A stretch of 64,000 nucleotides of DNA, taken from assembly GCA_010909165.1 (NCBI GenBank), contig MU008216.1, forward strand, positions 186,001-250,000, read 5' to 3'. A program made the translations under genes and the position numbers. Below, one piece after another: positions 1 to 10,884 of this stretch (position 1 is its first letter; each line of letters begins with the position of its first letter). Source of the stretch: Anthoceros angustus (Eukaryota > Streptophyta > Anthocerotopsida > Anthocerotales > Anthocerotaceae). The notes beneath the pieces are model-generated. The model saw nothing but the letters and a program-made list of their open reading frames with translations, had not been told where the DNA came from and did not search any database.

Positions 1-458
1 TGAAGGTATAACTCGCCAATCGGCATGACTTATTATAACACACACGGAACATGATTGCTCTAAATCCGGGAACCAGGCGAGACTTGTGGTAACATGGAAC
101 CTATGATCATGGTTGGCTTCAAACCCCTCGAGCGGTTCGGGACACGAGCGGAAGGGGGGAACACGAGTCACCAGTGAACCATATCGACATGGGAGGTCAC
201 TGGAACAGGCATCCCACATATGGAACACCACATATGTCTGGGACATGCCACGATGAGAGACTTGGCAGGAAACCGAACAGAGTAGCCATCCACATCCATG
301 GAATCCCTGCTTTGACTCGAGAAATTTTCCCTGTCCAGATGCAATGCGCTAAAATCCGTGAACCAAGACCCCTCATAACATGCTGTTAACGGAGCATGGC
401 ACGCTTCAAACTCCTCGAGTTGTTCGGAGGGAAGAGCGCAAGGGAGAAGCGAGAGTCA
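1..458 (-). repeat. Decayed tandem copies of the 3' end of the UFD1 zinc-finger gene
   Basis: Bases ~95-340 resemble ~385-640, which include the last codons and 3' flank of the adjacent gene. Shared blocks include the stop region (CACCAGTGAACCATATCGACATGGG against CATCAGTGAACCATATCGATATGGG, with the match continuing), CATCCCACATATG, and the stretch reading GAATCCCTGCTTTGA followed by CCCTGTCCAGATG. A weaker third match starts near base 60 (CTAAATCCGGGAACCA against CTAAAATCCGTGAACCA at 351). The period is ~290 bp. The extra copy has indels and stops, so it would not encode zinc fingers. It lies downstream of the gene's stop in transcript orientation. Confidence 0.7.
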
Positions 459-2893
459 TCAGTGAACCATATCGATATGGGAGCTTAAATCACGTTCACT
501 GTGAACAGCCATCCCACATATGGGACAGGACACCGAGAGAGACCTCCGAACAGAGTAGCCATCCGGTTTGTCCATAGGCGCACCATCTACATCCATGGAT
601 TCCCTGCTTTGAATAGAGAAATGTTCCCTGTCCAGATGTAAATTCAGCTGCAGCTCCGCTTCTGACCCACTGTATCTCTCCGCACAAATTGGGCACTCCA
701 CAGCAGGAGAGCGCTCTGACGGCCCTTGAGTGAACACCGCTCCATCAGGAGTAGAGAAAGGCAAACTCTGGATCACAGATTGCTTGCTTCCTGGGGCCTC
801 GGCTGGTTTTGCAGAGTGCGCCGCTGCTATATGCAGATCCATCTCTTTGAGCATAATAGCTCTACCGCATGAAGCACAATTTGCTGTCCTGGAACCACAA
901 GCACTCTCATGTTCCGACAGTCCTCGTAACTTATCTCGCGGATCTTCTGGACTACTGCCTGCTTGGACCATGTCACCACAAAACCTGCAACTTATCAAAC
1001 GATGTGGGCAAACACTAGCCTGGTGAACAACCTGCAGAAAAGATGTTCTGTAGTGAGACGAGGGCAACCACAGTTTCTCCATACCAGTTCAACATATGTA
1101 ACAGCATACAGTCCAAGATCAATCTGTGTGCTAGCATAAACAAAGCAAACCATACATACCATTTCCTTCCTCTCCAGTACGGCACCGCATTGACACTCGG
1201 CAGGCTCATGAAACACTTTTACATGCTTTTCTAACTCCTCCCTGGTAAAAGCCTCGTGGCATCGTTCACAATGCACATGCTTGTACATCTCCTCTTTACG
1301 CAAGACCACCCCACATCCCGGATGACTACAGACCACATTATGCCTCCAACAATACGCCTCATGCAATGATTTGGTCTGAATTGCCACCCATTGCTTACAG
1401 TTCCCACATTGCTCAACATTTGAGGAGCTTGGACCAGCACTTGAACTGGAAGCTCTGCGCTGATCCGAAGCAAGCCTGTGCCCCTGTGGTTTTCCCTCTT
1501 TAGAGACTCTTGCCTCAACTTGAAGCTTGTACTTTGCAGATCCTCGGAATCCATATACTCCTATACTGTAGGCACCAGCAGGTAAGGCTGTCTCCGAAGA
1601 GGTCAAACTGACGGTCTTGGAGCCCAAGTCATTACAGGACCACTGATGTTGATGCTGCGTGGGAAACAGGGTCGGGTGAGCTGCGACATAAATATCAGCA
1701 TCTGCATCCTGTCCTTCACCCTCCATTTCCATCTGCAACGTGACAGTCAACTCCCCAGCAGCCACTGCCTCAGCTAGCTTTTGATCTACTACGAATGTGT
1801 AGTAATTGAATTTCGCCTCCTCCACAACACCAACAACAGGCTTCCCTACAGGGAGTGAAACCAGTCTGCTCTGCGAGCCTTTCCCAGAGCCGTCCGGCGG
1901 CAGGACATCAGCTTCCAAATCTGTCTCTAGAACGGAAACTTGTCTACCAGGTTTCAACTCCAATATACGAAGGTTATAACTGAATCCACCGTGCTGTACA
2001 ACTAGCAGGTCACCAACAGTAAGTGTCGTGTGCTGGCGAAGCTTTGTTTCCAAAACAGCTTTATGATTGGAAACATGTCCGAAATCCAGGCCTTCAGGCT
2101 GTAACTTCGCGTACGTTCCCTTGGGGAGTCTGATGTATCGAACCCTGACCAAAGGCTTCTCCTGTGTCTCAGACAGGCCCGAATTGAGCCACACGTGCGA
2201 AGGCAACTCCACAACCCCCTCTGGAGCCGTGAACTCCAGCACACCAGCGTGAGTCACCTTGCCGAAGTCTGCATCTCCCTCAATAGACGACCCCAGGTCA
2301 CTCTCCGCCCTATCAGGTCCACCACTGGATCCACCAGGAGCTTCCTGCGGCTGCCTCGCTGCCGAGACCTCAAAGAACATAGGTCCTTTATCCAGAGCAT
2401 TTTGGCCGGAAAGCTCCTGAAAAGCAGAAGTTGGCAGCCTGATTTTATCCCCGTCTCTGGTGCATGCCACGGCAGTCAGAATTTTTCTGAAAACGACACC
2501 ATCCCCCTCCCGCACATCTTCTTCCTCCTGCTGTCGCGCCTGCACAATTGCGTAAGTCAAATTTCGATCAAACAGCCAACCACAAGGCCATCAAGGCCGC
2601 AACTGAGCCACACAATGTGCCATCGGAAAGCCCTAAAGCCTGCTGAAAGACTTCCCAAACCCTGGCCAACCTATAGTCTCCAAGCACGCAACAAGCGGTA
2701 TCATTCTTACAGCTAAAGTCGCAGCAGCCTCATCCAAGCGCCTCTGCCGTTGCGCAACTTCTAAGGCCTGCTGCCGTGCAGCTGCCTCCTCCCTTGCCTT
2801 CCTTTCTCTCTCGATCCGCTGCCTGGCCTTTTCCTTCTTCTCATTTTGTTCACGTTCCCACTTCTCTTTTGCAGCCCGCAGTTCGTAATCCAT
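459..2893 (-). CDS. UFD1-domain, multi-zinc-finger protein (plant PRLI-interacting factor K type), 3 exons
   Basis: Intact spliced gene: exon 1 2893-2711, exon 2 2539-1160, exon 3 1031-459 (stop TGA). Donors are GTAAGA at 2710 and GTATGT at 1159. Acceptors end TTGTGCAG at 2540 and TTTCTGCAG at 1032. Both introns are phase 0, and the product is 711 residues. Residues 1-61 are a charged helix (MDYELRAAKEKWEREQ...). Residues ~76-250 are a UFD1 domain, with the family signatures IRLPTSAF, GVLEFTAPEGVVELPSHVW, LPKGTYAKLQPEGLDF, KAVLETKLRQHTTLTVGD and ELKPGR. Residues ~439-600 hold TRAF-type zinc fingers (CGNCKQW, CERCHEAF, CPHRLISCRFCGDMV, CASCGRA). Two C2H2 fingers end the protein, at 634-658 and 690-711; His711 is the last residue. 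UFD1 proteins act with CDC48/p97 on ubiquitylated substrates. In Arabidopsis this architecture is known as PRLI-interacting factor K; a role in ubiquitin-dependent turnover is inferred. The start is chosen because the N-terminus matches the family and no earlier in-frame homology is seen. Confidence 0.93.
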
Positions 2894-3330
2894 GCAGAGA
2901 TGCTTCTAGCCCTTAGTACGATCTCCTATCCAACACTGCCAGGAACTCCGATATGTGGCAGAAATGTGGGCAATCAGATCTGGAGTATGCGGCAACCTTC
3001 CGAGCCAGATTCAACAACAGAACGCGCTTCACCTACTGCCGCTATAGAATCTTGGCACACAAAAGCCATTCCTTGGGGCCATCACAAGTGTAGAATCTTC
3101 GCCGATGACAAGGACAACCGATTCTAGGCTCCTTCGCAAACACCTGCATATCAATTCTAGAAGGATCCCGTCACTGCGGGCATCCTCCTCAGGAGGTAGA
3201 TTAAGAAGTAAATGAGTTTTAAATATTAATTTTTAAGTTAGGATATTTACATAGTTAAAATACTACCTATTATTATCACATTATTATTTATATTATAAGG
3301 TATAATAATATATTAAATTCCTTAAAATAC
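2894..3330 (-). promoter_or_regulatory. Putative 5' UTR and promoter side of the UFD1 gene
   Basis: Bases 2894-3190 have gene-like composition and are probably 5' untranslated sequence. From ~3195 to 3330 the DNA turns very AT-rich. No unambiguous TATA box or start site can be fixed. A short CCTCC..GGAGG palindrome lies near 3184-3196. The label rests on position only. Confidence 0.3.
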
Positions 3331-3559
3331 AGAACGTTGGAGGAAAGTGCGCACCAGAGGAATATGGAACGAGAAGACTTGGGAACAAATACGGTAGTTT
3401 TGGGGTCTAGCCCCCTTAGCCGGCCCTCTAGAAGGTTGTTCTCATGGCCCTGGTGCAGATGTTACTTCCCATCTCTACGTATTCATAAATTCTCCATGTT
3501 TATATGCTCAAAAAATATATTCTTGAATTTATCTATATATTATATTTTTAAAATAAATT

Positions 3560-4260
3560 TTATATATTTATATCACATATCTTTGTTTAGAGAGAGAGGA
3601 CCAGAGACAATATAGATATGCACATATGGGGAAGTCCCATGTACAACAAGGGAATGTTGATATGCAAAGATGCATATGGGAAGTCCCACCTACACAAGGG
3701 AGTGGGGAAGAACCCACTGGAGTATCCCATTCCAGGGGACTAGCCCCCATGATTGTTTATTATGAAATTATCAATTGCCCCAAGATGTTGCAATTGGGAA
3801 TAAGGAAGGGCCTACTCACCATCGGAGTTGAAGATGTTGCGTCTCTCACATTTAAAATTGTCCTAAAAATTGTGTTTGCCACTACCCTCTGCAAGGCAAT
3901 AAAAGGACGTTGCCGAAAGAAAGTCACCACACAAGATAGGGGGAGACATACCACCACACAAGATAGGGGAAGACATACCCCATTCTTATGGGTATGGTAG
4001 GCCCTAGCACAGCCCTTGGTAAACATCACAAAATCTTTGTCCATGGCCCCATGAGTCCCAATAGCAAGAGGAATGAACGCATGGCCTCCATGCATGGGGC
4101 TGTACTTGTGAGCCTTGGCATGCATCGCGCATCCCTCCGCCACCCAACCAAGAGGATTGATGATGACATGCTCGTTGACGGTATTTCGAGTAGGGTCTAT
4201 TACAATCACATTTGCAATGGATACTTTTAGCAACGGGTGGGGTGCCTTGCAAGGATTGCA
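3560..4260 (-). pseudogene. LINE C-terminal domain and 3' UTR fragment
   Basis: Reading 4233-3760 on the minus strand gives a ~157-residue fragment matching the C-terminal part of the LINE at 36.2-37.5 kb. Shared stretches are NVIVIDPTR (cf. DVVVTDPTW), GWVAEGCAMHAKAHKYSP, HAFIPLAIGTHGAMDKDF, LPLSCVV.FFRQR and ALQRVVANT. A 36 bp stretch is duplicated inside it (CLPLSCVV occurs twice). The 3' flank keeps the palindrome GGGGACTAGCCCCC at 3735-3748, also found in the 36-37 kb copy. It is 5'-truncated, as LINE copies usually are. The D..VVVTDP...K...Y...F.PLA.E.HG pattern could be a nuclease-like domain; that is an inference. Confidence 0.75.
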
Positions 4261-4970
4261 TTAGGCAGTAGACACATGCGTACGAGACATAGTTAGAGGG
4301 AACTCACTATCATGCTGGCCTTTTTGACAAGACAAGCAGTAGTCCCAGTTAGAAGCAATATTAATATTTCAAAAGACAACAGTCTCCCATTAGACTTTCA
4401 ACGAAAAGAGAAGTGGGTCTAGACAAGGCCAGTCCTGATGTCATCAGCAATGACGAGTACTTGGAAGAAAAGTGACTAGACTCCATAGCACGATGTGACT
4501 GGGAACATGTATTAGTCAAGCAACCTCAAAGTCACAAGCAGCGGAAAGGAAAGCGGAAAAAGAGGTAGACTTTCCAAGCCTGCATATCAGCAAGCAACGG
4601 GCATCACACTCACACTATAGAAAACAAGTTAGAGGTAGGAGGACAACTACCTTGTCTTCACAAGCCTATTTTATCACAGTAGTGAGCAAGGTAGTTTCCA
4701 ACCTGCCCAATTCTCTAGATACGTGTGGGGTCAGCCTTATAGGCAATTTTCCCACCCGCTTCTAATAATATCCCTCCCTCCCTCATCAAATAAAACCTAG
4801 CTCAAATCTAGTTTTAGCACTAATACTAAAGAAAGAAAAATCTCCATTTTACGGTAAAAAAACCTCAATAACAAAGAAAACGTCTCGTGAGAAAACATTC
4901 GAAAAGAAAAAGCTAACATTAGGAGTCCTCACCTTTCTCCGCACCTTGCTTGGAACTCTAAAAGTCCTCA
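4261..4970. other. No recognisable gene
   Basis: No open frame with family resemblance on either strand. The sequence becomes AT-rich after ~4740. It may be old LTR or LINE flank. Confidence 0.4.
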
Positions 4971-4974
4971 TATA

Positions 4975-5175
4975 ATAGGACAATCTACAAGGATATGGAA
5001 ACCTTGAAAACTCAGTAAGGGAAGAATTTTTACAAAACCATTTGCCTTCTTGCATCTTTTTTATATATGTCTGCGGGATAATCTACAAGGATATGGAAAC
5101 CTTGCCAAAACTTTGTTAAGGGAAGAATTTTTACAAAACTATTTGCCTTCTTACATTTTATATATATATATATAT
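4975..5175. repeat. Two-copy ~97 bp tandem repeat with TA tract
   Basis: The block beginning AATCTACAAGGATATGGAAA occurs at ~4981 and again at ~5080, each followed by GGGAAGAATTTTTACAAAAC and TTTGCCTTCTT. The second ends in a (TA)n run at 5158-5175. Confidence 0.8.
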
Positions 5176-5324
5176 GCGGAAACATATCACTAGAGAAAGA
5201 TTTTACCTACTTCTATTTCCTTCCTAATATAATGGTAATAAATATCAATATGCTTGATAAATATATTTTTACCCGCTTTTATTACCTTTCTAATATAATG
5301 ATGAAAAATATCAATATACCCGGA

Positions 5325-5500
5325 TAATGAAATTCCATTTAAGGCGAGAATCAATATTAATTTCATCATCATTAAAGCGAGAATCAATATTAAGCGAGAA
5401 TCAATATTAATTTCATCATCATTTAAAGCGAGAATCAATATTAAGCGAGAATCAATATTAATTCCATTTAAAACGAGAATCAATATTAATTTCATTTTTT
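5325..5500. repeat. Short tandem repeat array, unit GCGAGAATCAATATTAA
   Basis: At least six copies of GAGAATCAATATTA, alternating with ATTTCATCATCATTTAAA or ATTCCATTTAAA spacers. AT-rich and non-coding. Confidence 0.85.
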
Positions 5501-5721
5501 TGAGGATAAAGTGAAGATTGACAAGGCATGGTACATCTTGGGTGACCTGCAGTTCTTAAGCTATATGGAATGAGCCAATGATTGGGAAGATATTTCCACA
5601 TTCGAATCGAGGTGAAGATAAGGGGAAGTTATCCAATTACAAGCTCATTATATTGGAGCTTTGAGTGCAGGTGCTACGCAGTTACATGTGCAGGAGTTAA
5701 TCTTATATATATTGGCTACTT

Positions 5722-6020
5722 GGAAGACAAGGCCCTAGATGTTACGGCTGAGTGTTGTGCCAGAGGTGTTGCGTTTGAATGCTAGGCCCTAGATGTTGCG
5801 GCTGAGTGTTATGCCCTAGGTGTTGCGGCTGATGCTAGGCCCTAGATGTTGCGGTTGAGTGTTATGCCCTAGATGTTGCGGTTGAGTGTTATGCCCTAGG
5901 CGTTGCGGCTGAATGCTAGGCCCTAGATGTTGCGACTGAGTGCTATGCCCTAGGTGTTGCGGCCGTTGCTAGGCCCTAGATGTTTGCAATTGAGTGTTAT
6001 GCCCCAGGTATTGCGTTTAA
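5722..6020. repeat. Minisatellite of alternating ~30 bp units with CCCTAG cores
   Basis: Units alternate between GCTAGGCCCTAGATGTTGCG and TTATGCCCTAGGTGTTGCGG, joined by GCTGAGTG-type linkers, giving a dimer of ~60 bp. About nine units can be counted with small indels. Nothing coding is supported; the flank from 6021 to 6450 also has no recognisable gene. Confidence 0.85.
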
Positions 6021-6452
6021 ACATTGACTTCTGTGTTGTGAAGTTATGCCCTATGTGGTGTGGCTGATTGTTGCTTGAGATGGTGGCTGATTGTTGCCTG
6101 AGATGGTTCGGTTGATTGTGTGATTGTTGTGAGCTCTATTACATGTTCGTGAGTCCATTTTCATCTACAGTTGCTGCTTATCTGCTTTTCGGTTGGGCTT
6201 CTTTCCGGCTACAGGGGGATCTCCTGCCCCCGGCTTTTGGGTGCTGAGTTACAGGTGTGGGCGTTAGTTTGGTGGTTGGCAGTGGTCCTGTGGGTTGCAC
6301 CCCCTCTTGGCTGGGGCCCTTTGGCCGGCCTTTTGGGGTTCGCCATACGGAGCTGTCGCACGAGGTAAGCACTTGAATTCATATAAGCACTTCCTCGACC
6401 AACAACCAAGCAAACAAATCTGATACGCAGATATATAGGTGCAACCAATTAG

Positions 6453-6525
6453 CATCGCCTAGCATCGCCTAGGGTAGCTTAGCATCACCTAGCATCGTCT
6501 AGCGTCACCTAGCATCGCCTTGCGG
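6453..6525. repeat. Minisatellite, unit (C/T)CTAGCATC(G/A)C
   Basis: Roughly seven ~10 bp units of TAGCATCGCC/TAGCATCACC. The same unit recurs at 17278-17445, so the two arrays are related. Confidence 0.85.
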
Positions 6526-6539
6526 ATACATGTTGGAGA

Positions 6540-7160
6540 ATGTGCCAGCATGCATGAGCGGGAAGAAGCAAGTCCAGGAGGATTTTGGCATGATCCGAGG
6601 AGTGGGAAGGTCGATTGCTTGGGCAAGCATTTGACATGGACATGATGACTGGTTGTTCACCGCTACCGAGTCGCTTACCAACTTGAAACCAAGAAGGCGG
6701 GGTTGAAGCAATGGGTTCGGTGGGTGAAGAACATTCTAGCACTATCTCAGAGAAGGCGAGTTTGGGCAAGCATTTGACATGGACATGATGACTGGTTGTT
6801 CACGAGTCGGGTACCAACGAAACCGAAGGCGGGGTTGAAGCGGTGGTTGTGGGTGAAGAACATTCTAGCACTCGCATCTCAACAGGAGAAGGCGAGTTTG
6901 GAGGGCAAGGAGAGTAAGCGCGTAGAAGAAGCGTGCAAGCCATCTGAGCCACAGTACCCTGCAACCTGCGATGACAAGGTCCACCGGTTGCCAAGACAAC
7001 TCAAATGGGACAACCCTATCATCCGAACATCCATCGGCCACGGTAACCCTTCACCGACTCCACGTCGGAGGTTAGGTACTCCCCATCAAGTCCCTTACGC
7101 CTCGGCGCAATCCTTGCTTTTGGATCCGGGTCACAATGCACGTATTAGATGATGCCACAC
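6540..7160. repeat. Imperfect ~140 bp tandem duplication in unassigned sequence
   Basis: GGGCAAGCATTTGACATGGA, then ATGATGACTGGTTGTTCAC, GGCGGGGTTGAAGC and GAAGAACATTCTAGCACT, occur in the same order at ~6622-6745 and ~6767-6875. The plus strand from 6796 to 7152 is open but resembles no family I know. It is probably retroelement-derived. Confidence 0.6.
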
Positions 7161-7432
7161 TTCGACCGCCCGGTCAAGTGTGGCATCCAAAGAAGAGACT
7201 CCTAGGCCGCTGCGGCAAGCAAGGCGGCTAGGACAATCGCCTCCTCCTCGCTGCAAGGGACCCGGCGACACTGCTGCTGGGAAGCTCGAGCCGACCAAGC
7301 GGGAGGCGCCCTCTTGGCTGGCAGTCTTGAGGACTAGGCGCGAGGCCATAATCGGGAGGACATGGGAGGTCCTCCATTGCGGCGCTTAGCTTCCACAATT
7401 TCTCCCACGCGTGCCCCTCGCCACTGCAAGAG

Positions 7433-9338
7433 GGAGCTCGGGGCCTGACCTGGGCTGAGGCTATGTCTGACGGAGGGAGGTGAGGCCCTCACGGCCTCAA
7501 TTTCCCTCGAGGTAACCACGATAAGGATGTGAAGATTGTGAGCCTAGGCATGCAGCAGCCAGCTCTCCTATCTGATCGATGCAAGCATCTTGATGCGGTC
7601 ATGAAGCGGATCGAGTGCGTGAATTCTGACTTGTTCCCACAGTCATGTTGTAAGCCGCTCTGATGAAGTGACACGGGTTTTGCTTCATCTGCTCCTACTC
7701 CCACTCGCTCTAAAGCTATCTAATTGCTTTGTGTCTTGACTGCGGGATCATCTTGAGGATTGAGGAGGATCTTGTTCCTCCGAAGATTACATGTGCGGTG
7801 AGGACTCCGATGCTACGAAGGCCTCCAGTCCTCCGACTCGGAGAATCCAAAGGAAGAGTCCTCCAGACCCGAGAATCAGTGGGATTAGGTAGCAGGGCAT
7901 GTAGGCTAGTTGGGGTTAGATAGGAAAGTTCCGGACTCTCCTAACCCCGGACCTCGAACATGCTTCTCGTGCGCTCTTTTGAAAGAGCTTTCGTTAATAT
8001 ATCTGCGGGGTTTTCTTGTGTAGGCACATACTCCGGTTGCTTGACTAACCTTCCGCTTGCGTTTGGGATCGTGTTTGAGCTCGGGGCCTCACACGTGGGC
8101 TGAGGCTATGTCTGACGGAGGGAGGTGAGGCCCTCACGGCCTCAATTTCCCTCGAGGTAACCACGATAAGGATGTGAAGATTGTGAGCCTAGGCACAGCA
8201 GCCAGCTCTCCTATCTGATCGATGCAAGCATCTTGATGCGGTCATGAAGCGGATCGAGTGCGTGGTCTGACTTCTTGTTCCACTGGTCATGTTGTAAGCC
8301 GCCATGAAGTGACACGGGTTTTGCTTCATCTGCTCCTACTCCCACTCGCTCTAAAGCTATCTAATTGCTTTGTGTCTTGACTGCAGGATCATCTTGAGGA
8401 TTGAGGAGGATCTTGTTCCTCCGAAGATTACATGTGCGGTGAGGACTCCGATGCTACGAAGGCCTCCAGTCCTCCGACTCGGAGAATCCAAAGGAAGAGT
8501 CCTCCAGACCCGAGAATCAGTGGGATTAGGTAGCAGGGCATGTAGGCTAGTTGGGGTTAGATAGGAAAGTTCCGGACTCTCCTAACCCCGGACCTCGAAC
8601 ATGCTTCTCGTGCGCTCTTTTGAAAGAGCTTTCGTTAATATATCTGCGGGGTTTTCTTGTGTAGGCACATACTCCGGTTGCTTGACTAACCTTCCGCTTG
8701 CGTTTGGGATCGTGTTTGAGCTCGGGGCCTCGACACGTGGGCTGAGGCTATGTCTGACGGAGGAGGGAGGTGAGGCCCTCACGGCCTCGAATTTCCCTCG
8801 AGGTAACCATAAGGATGTGAAGATTGTGAGCCTAGGCAGCATGCAGCTCAGTCTCCTGACCGATGCAAGCATCTTGGGTCATGAAGCGGATCGAGTGCGT
8901 GGTCTGACTTCGTTCCCCGTCATGTTGTAAGCCGCTTGAGTGACCGGGTTTTGCTTCATCTGCTCCTACTCCCACTCGCTCTAAAGCTATCTAATTGCTT
9001 TGTGTCTTGACCGCAGGATCTCTTGAGGATTGAGGAGGATCTGTTCCTCCGAAGATTACATGTGCGTGAGGACTCCGATGCTACGAAGGCCTCCCTCCCT
9101 CCGACTCGGAGAATCCAAAGGAAGAGTCCTCCAGGGCCCGGCGATGGTGGGATTAGGTAGCAGGGCATGTAGGCTAGTTGGGGTTAGATAGGAAAGTTCC
9201 GGACTCTCCTAACCTCGAACATGCTTCTCGTGCGGCTCTTTTGAAAGAGCTTTCGTTAATATATCTGCGGGGTTTTCTTGTGTAGGCACATACTCCGGTT
9301 GCTTGACTAACCTTCCGCTTTTTGGGATCTTTGTTTGA
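7433..9338 (-). mobile_element. Three tandem copies of a Ty1/copia 3' end plus LTR-like piece
   Basis: Three head-to-tail units of ~620-645 bp start at GAGCTCGGGGCCT: 7433, 8078 and 8719; a fourth GAGCTCGGG closes the array at 9339. Each carries, on the minus strand, the end of a copia RNase H domain (LVKQPEYVPTQENPADILTK followed by ALSKE), at ~8073-7953, 8714-8592 and 9330-9213. This is followed by a likely LTR segment. ENPADILTK is the conserved C-terminal motif of copia polyproteins, where RNase H removes RNA from the cDNA hybrid. Copies share long identical runs separated by indels. The upstream pol region is absent, so the array is not functional. Confidence 0.8.
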
Positions 9339-10117
9339 GCTCGGGAAGTGAGATCAAGATTACGGAAGTGAGATGAGGAGTCAAAGTGTGAGCTCCTCTT
9401 CACTCGAGAAGGTCACCAGAGGATCCTTCAACCTTAGCGACTAAGGATCTAAATACTCCTATGTGTTTTCGTGGAATCACCTCAATCGCCATTACACTAA
9501 TGACATTTCGTCACGCATACGGGTCCTTCAACCTCTTCCGGATCTGCGGTGACATTTCAACATTTCAACATGCCTCTACATTTCGGATGTTACGACTAAC
9601 CATGCTTCGTGAAATCCCTCAGATTGGTTTTTCAGCAATTACGGCATACTATGTAGATTATCGAGTGAAGGCCTATCGAAACTCTATACCTATTGCGTCT
9701 ATTAGAAATTAGCTCGGTAGGCGAGGTACGCCTTGGCGCTCTGGATTGGCCATTTCATTAGGCGACTTTGTCTTGCTAATATGCAAGAACTCGCATATCA
9801 TTGTATTACAAATCTTTATATGTAGCACATAATCAGTGATTGTCCTAGTGTATCTCCATTGGAATTGCAAGGCAATCCAAAGGAAGTACACTAGGATTCT
9901 AGATTCGCAGTTGCTATAAAATTTTCAACCGGTATACTCCGGCCTAGGTTGAACTCACTACTCCAATGGAGTAGCGAGATTATACATGTCTGACCGGGCC
10001 CTTGATGAGTCGGCCAATTTTACCCCTAGTCTACCTAACATGCATATATAGCCCTACATGCAATATCTAGAAAAGCGAATTCCCATGGTTCAAGGAAGTT
10101 GCCTTCCTCGGCCCTCG
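9339..10117. other. No gene recognised; contains two short palindromes
   Basis: AT-rich sequence with no supported reading frame. It holds the hairpin at 9843-9896 and the near-perfect palindrome CTACTCCAATGGAGTAG at 9958-9974. Confidence 0.4.
9843..9896. repeat. Imperfect 54 bp inverted repeat (hairpin)
   Basis: Outer arms TCCTAGTGTA (9843-9852) and TACACTAGGA (9887-9896) are perfect complements. Inner arms TTGGAATTGC and GCAATCCAA also pair with one bulge. It could be a small foldback element or a transcribed hairpin. The loop is very short and no precursor boundaries are evident. Confidence 0.6.
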
Positions 10118-10375
10118 AAATAGGTTTCTATCTACATGCTACTTTTCCCAAGGACCAAGGAACATCCTTCCGAAACCCCAAGACCAAGGACTAGGTTTCT
10201 ATCTACATACCATTTTCCCAAGGACCAAGGAACATCCTTCCCAAGACCAAGGACTCGAAATAGGCTTCTATCTACTTGCTACTTTTCCCAAGGACCAAGG
10301 AACATCATTCAAACCTCAAGACCAAGGACTTGAGTCTTCTTCCCAAACCCCAAAGACCAAGGACTTGAGTCCTAC
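10118..10375. repeat. Minisatellite, ~60 bp unit (TTTTCCCAAGGACCAAGGAAC...)
   Basis: CTTTTCCCAAGGACCAAGGA or CATTTTCCCAAGGACCAAGG, then ACATCCTTCC and AGACCAAGGACT..AGG(T/C)TTCTATCTAC, recur about four times with truncations. The plus frame is open in places only because the repeat has few stops. Confidence 0.85.
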
Positions 10376-10880
10376 CTATTTGAATAGATAGGACTACGGA
10401 CTCAGTAGCGGACTTGAGCGGCCACCGCTTCTCGGTGTGACCACACCACCGTCCTCCCATCACCACTTCCTAGGACTCCCCTCTTGTGCGTGGGAAACTA
10501 GGCGAGGTAAGAGGAGCTCTTGCTCGACATTCTGCAAGGAGTCCGGTGAGGTCCTCGGGTTAAACAACATGTTCAAGCCACTTGTTGGATGAGAAGCTTG
10601 TTTCTTTGAATATGCGGTGGGTCATTGTGCTTCTCCTTCCAAGTCGAGCTCTCGGAAAGCTGAGCACAGGAGGTGTGCCGGATTGGATATGGGAGTCGTG
10701 ACACCTGTAACCATCAGGACGTTATGTGAGTAGGGAAAGCTTATTGAGGCCGTTGGAGCTCTGTAAAATCTAGCGTAGATAGACTATTCTATTCCTCATT
10801 CCATCTTATATGTCGTGCTAAAACTTTGTGCAGATAAGAAGGACATGGTTGTGGGATGACGCGTTCATGATCTCACATCA
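10376..10880. other. No recognisable gene
   Basis: No reading frame with family resemblance on either strand. This is the 5' flank of the PPR relic. Confidence 0.4.
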
Positions 10881-10884
10881 AACT

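Noticed and set aside
5722-10375. Regularly spaced repeats that could suggest CRISPR-like arrays
   Set aside because: Units are contiguous minisatellites without unique spacers, in eukaryotic DNA with spliced genes.
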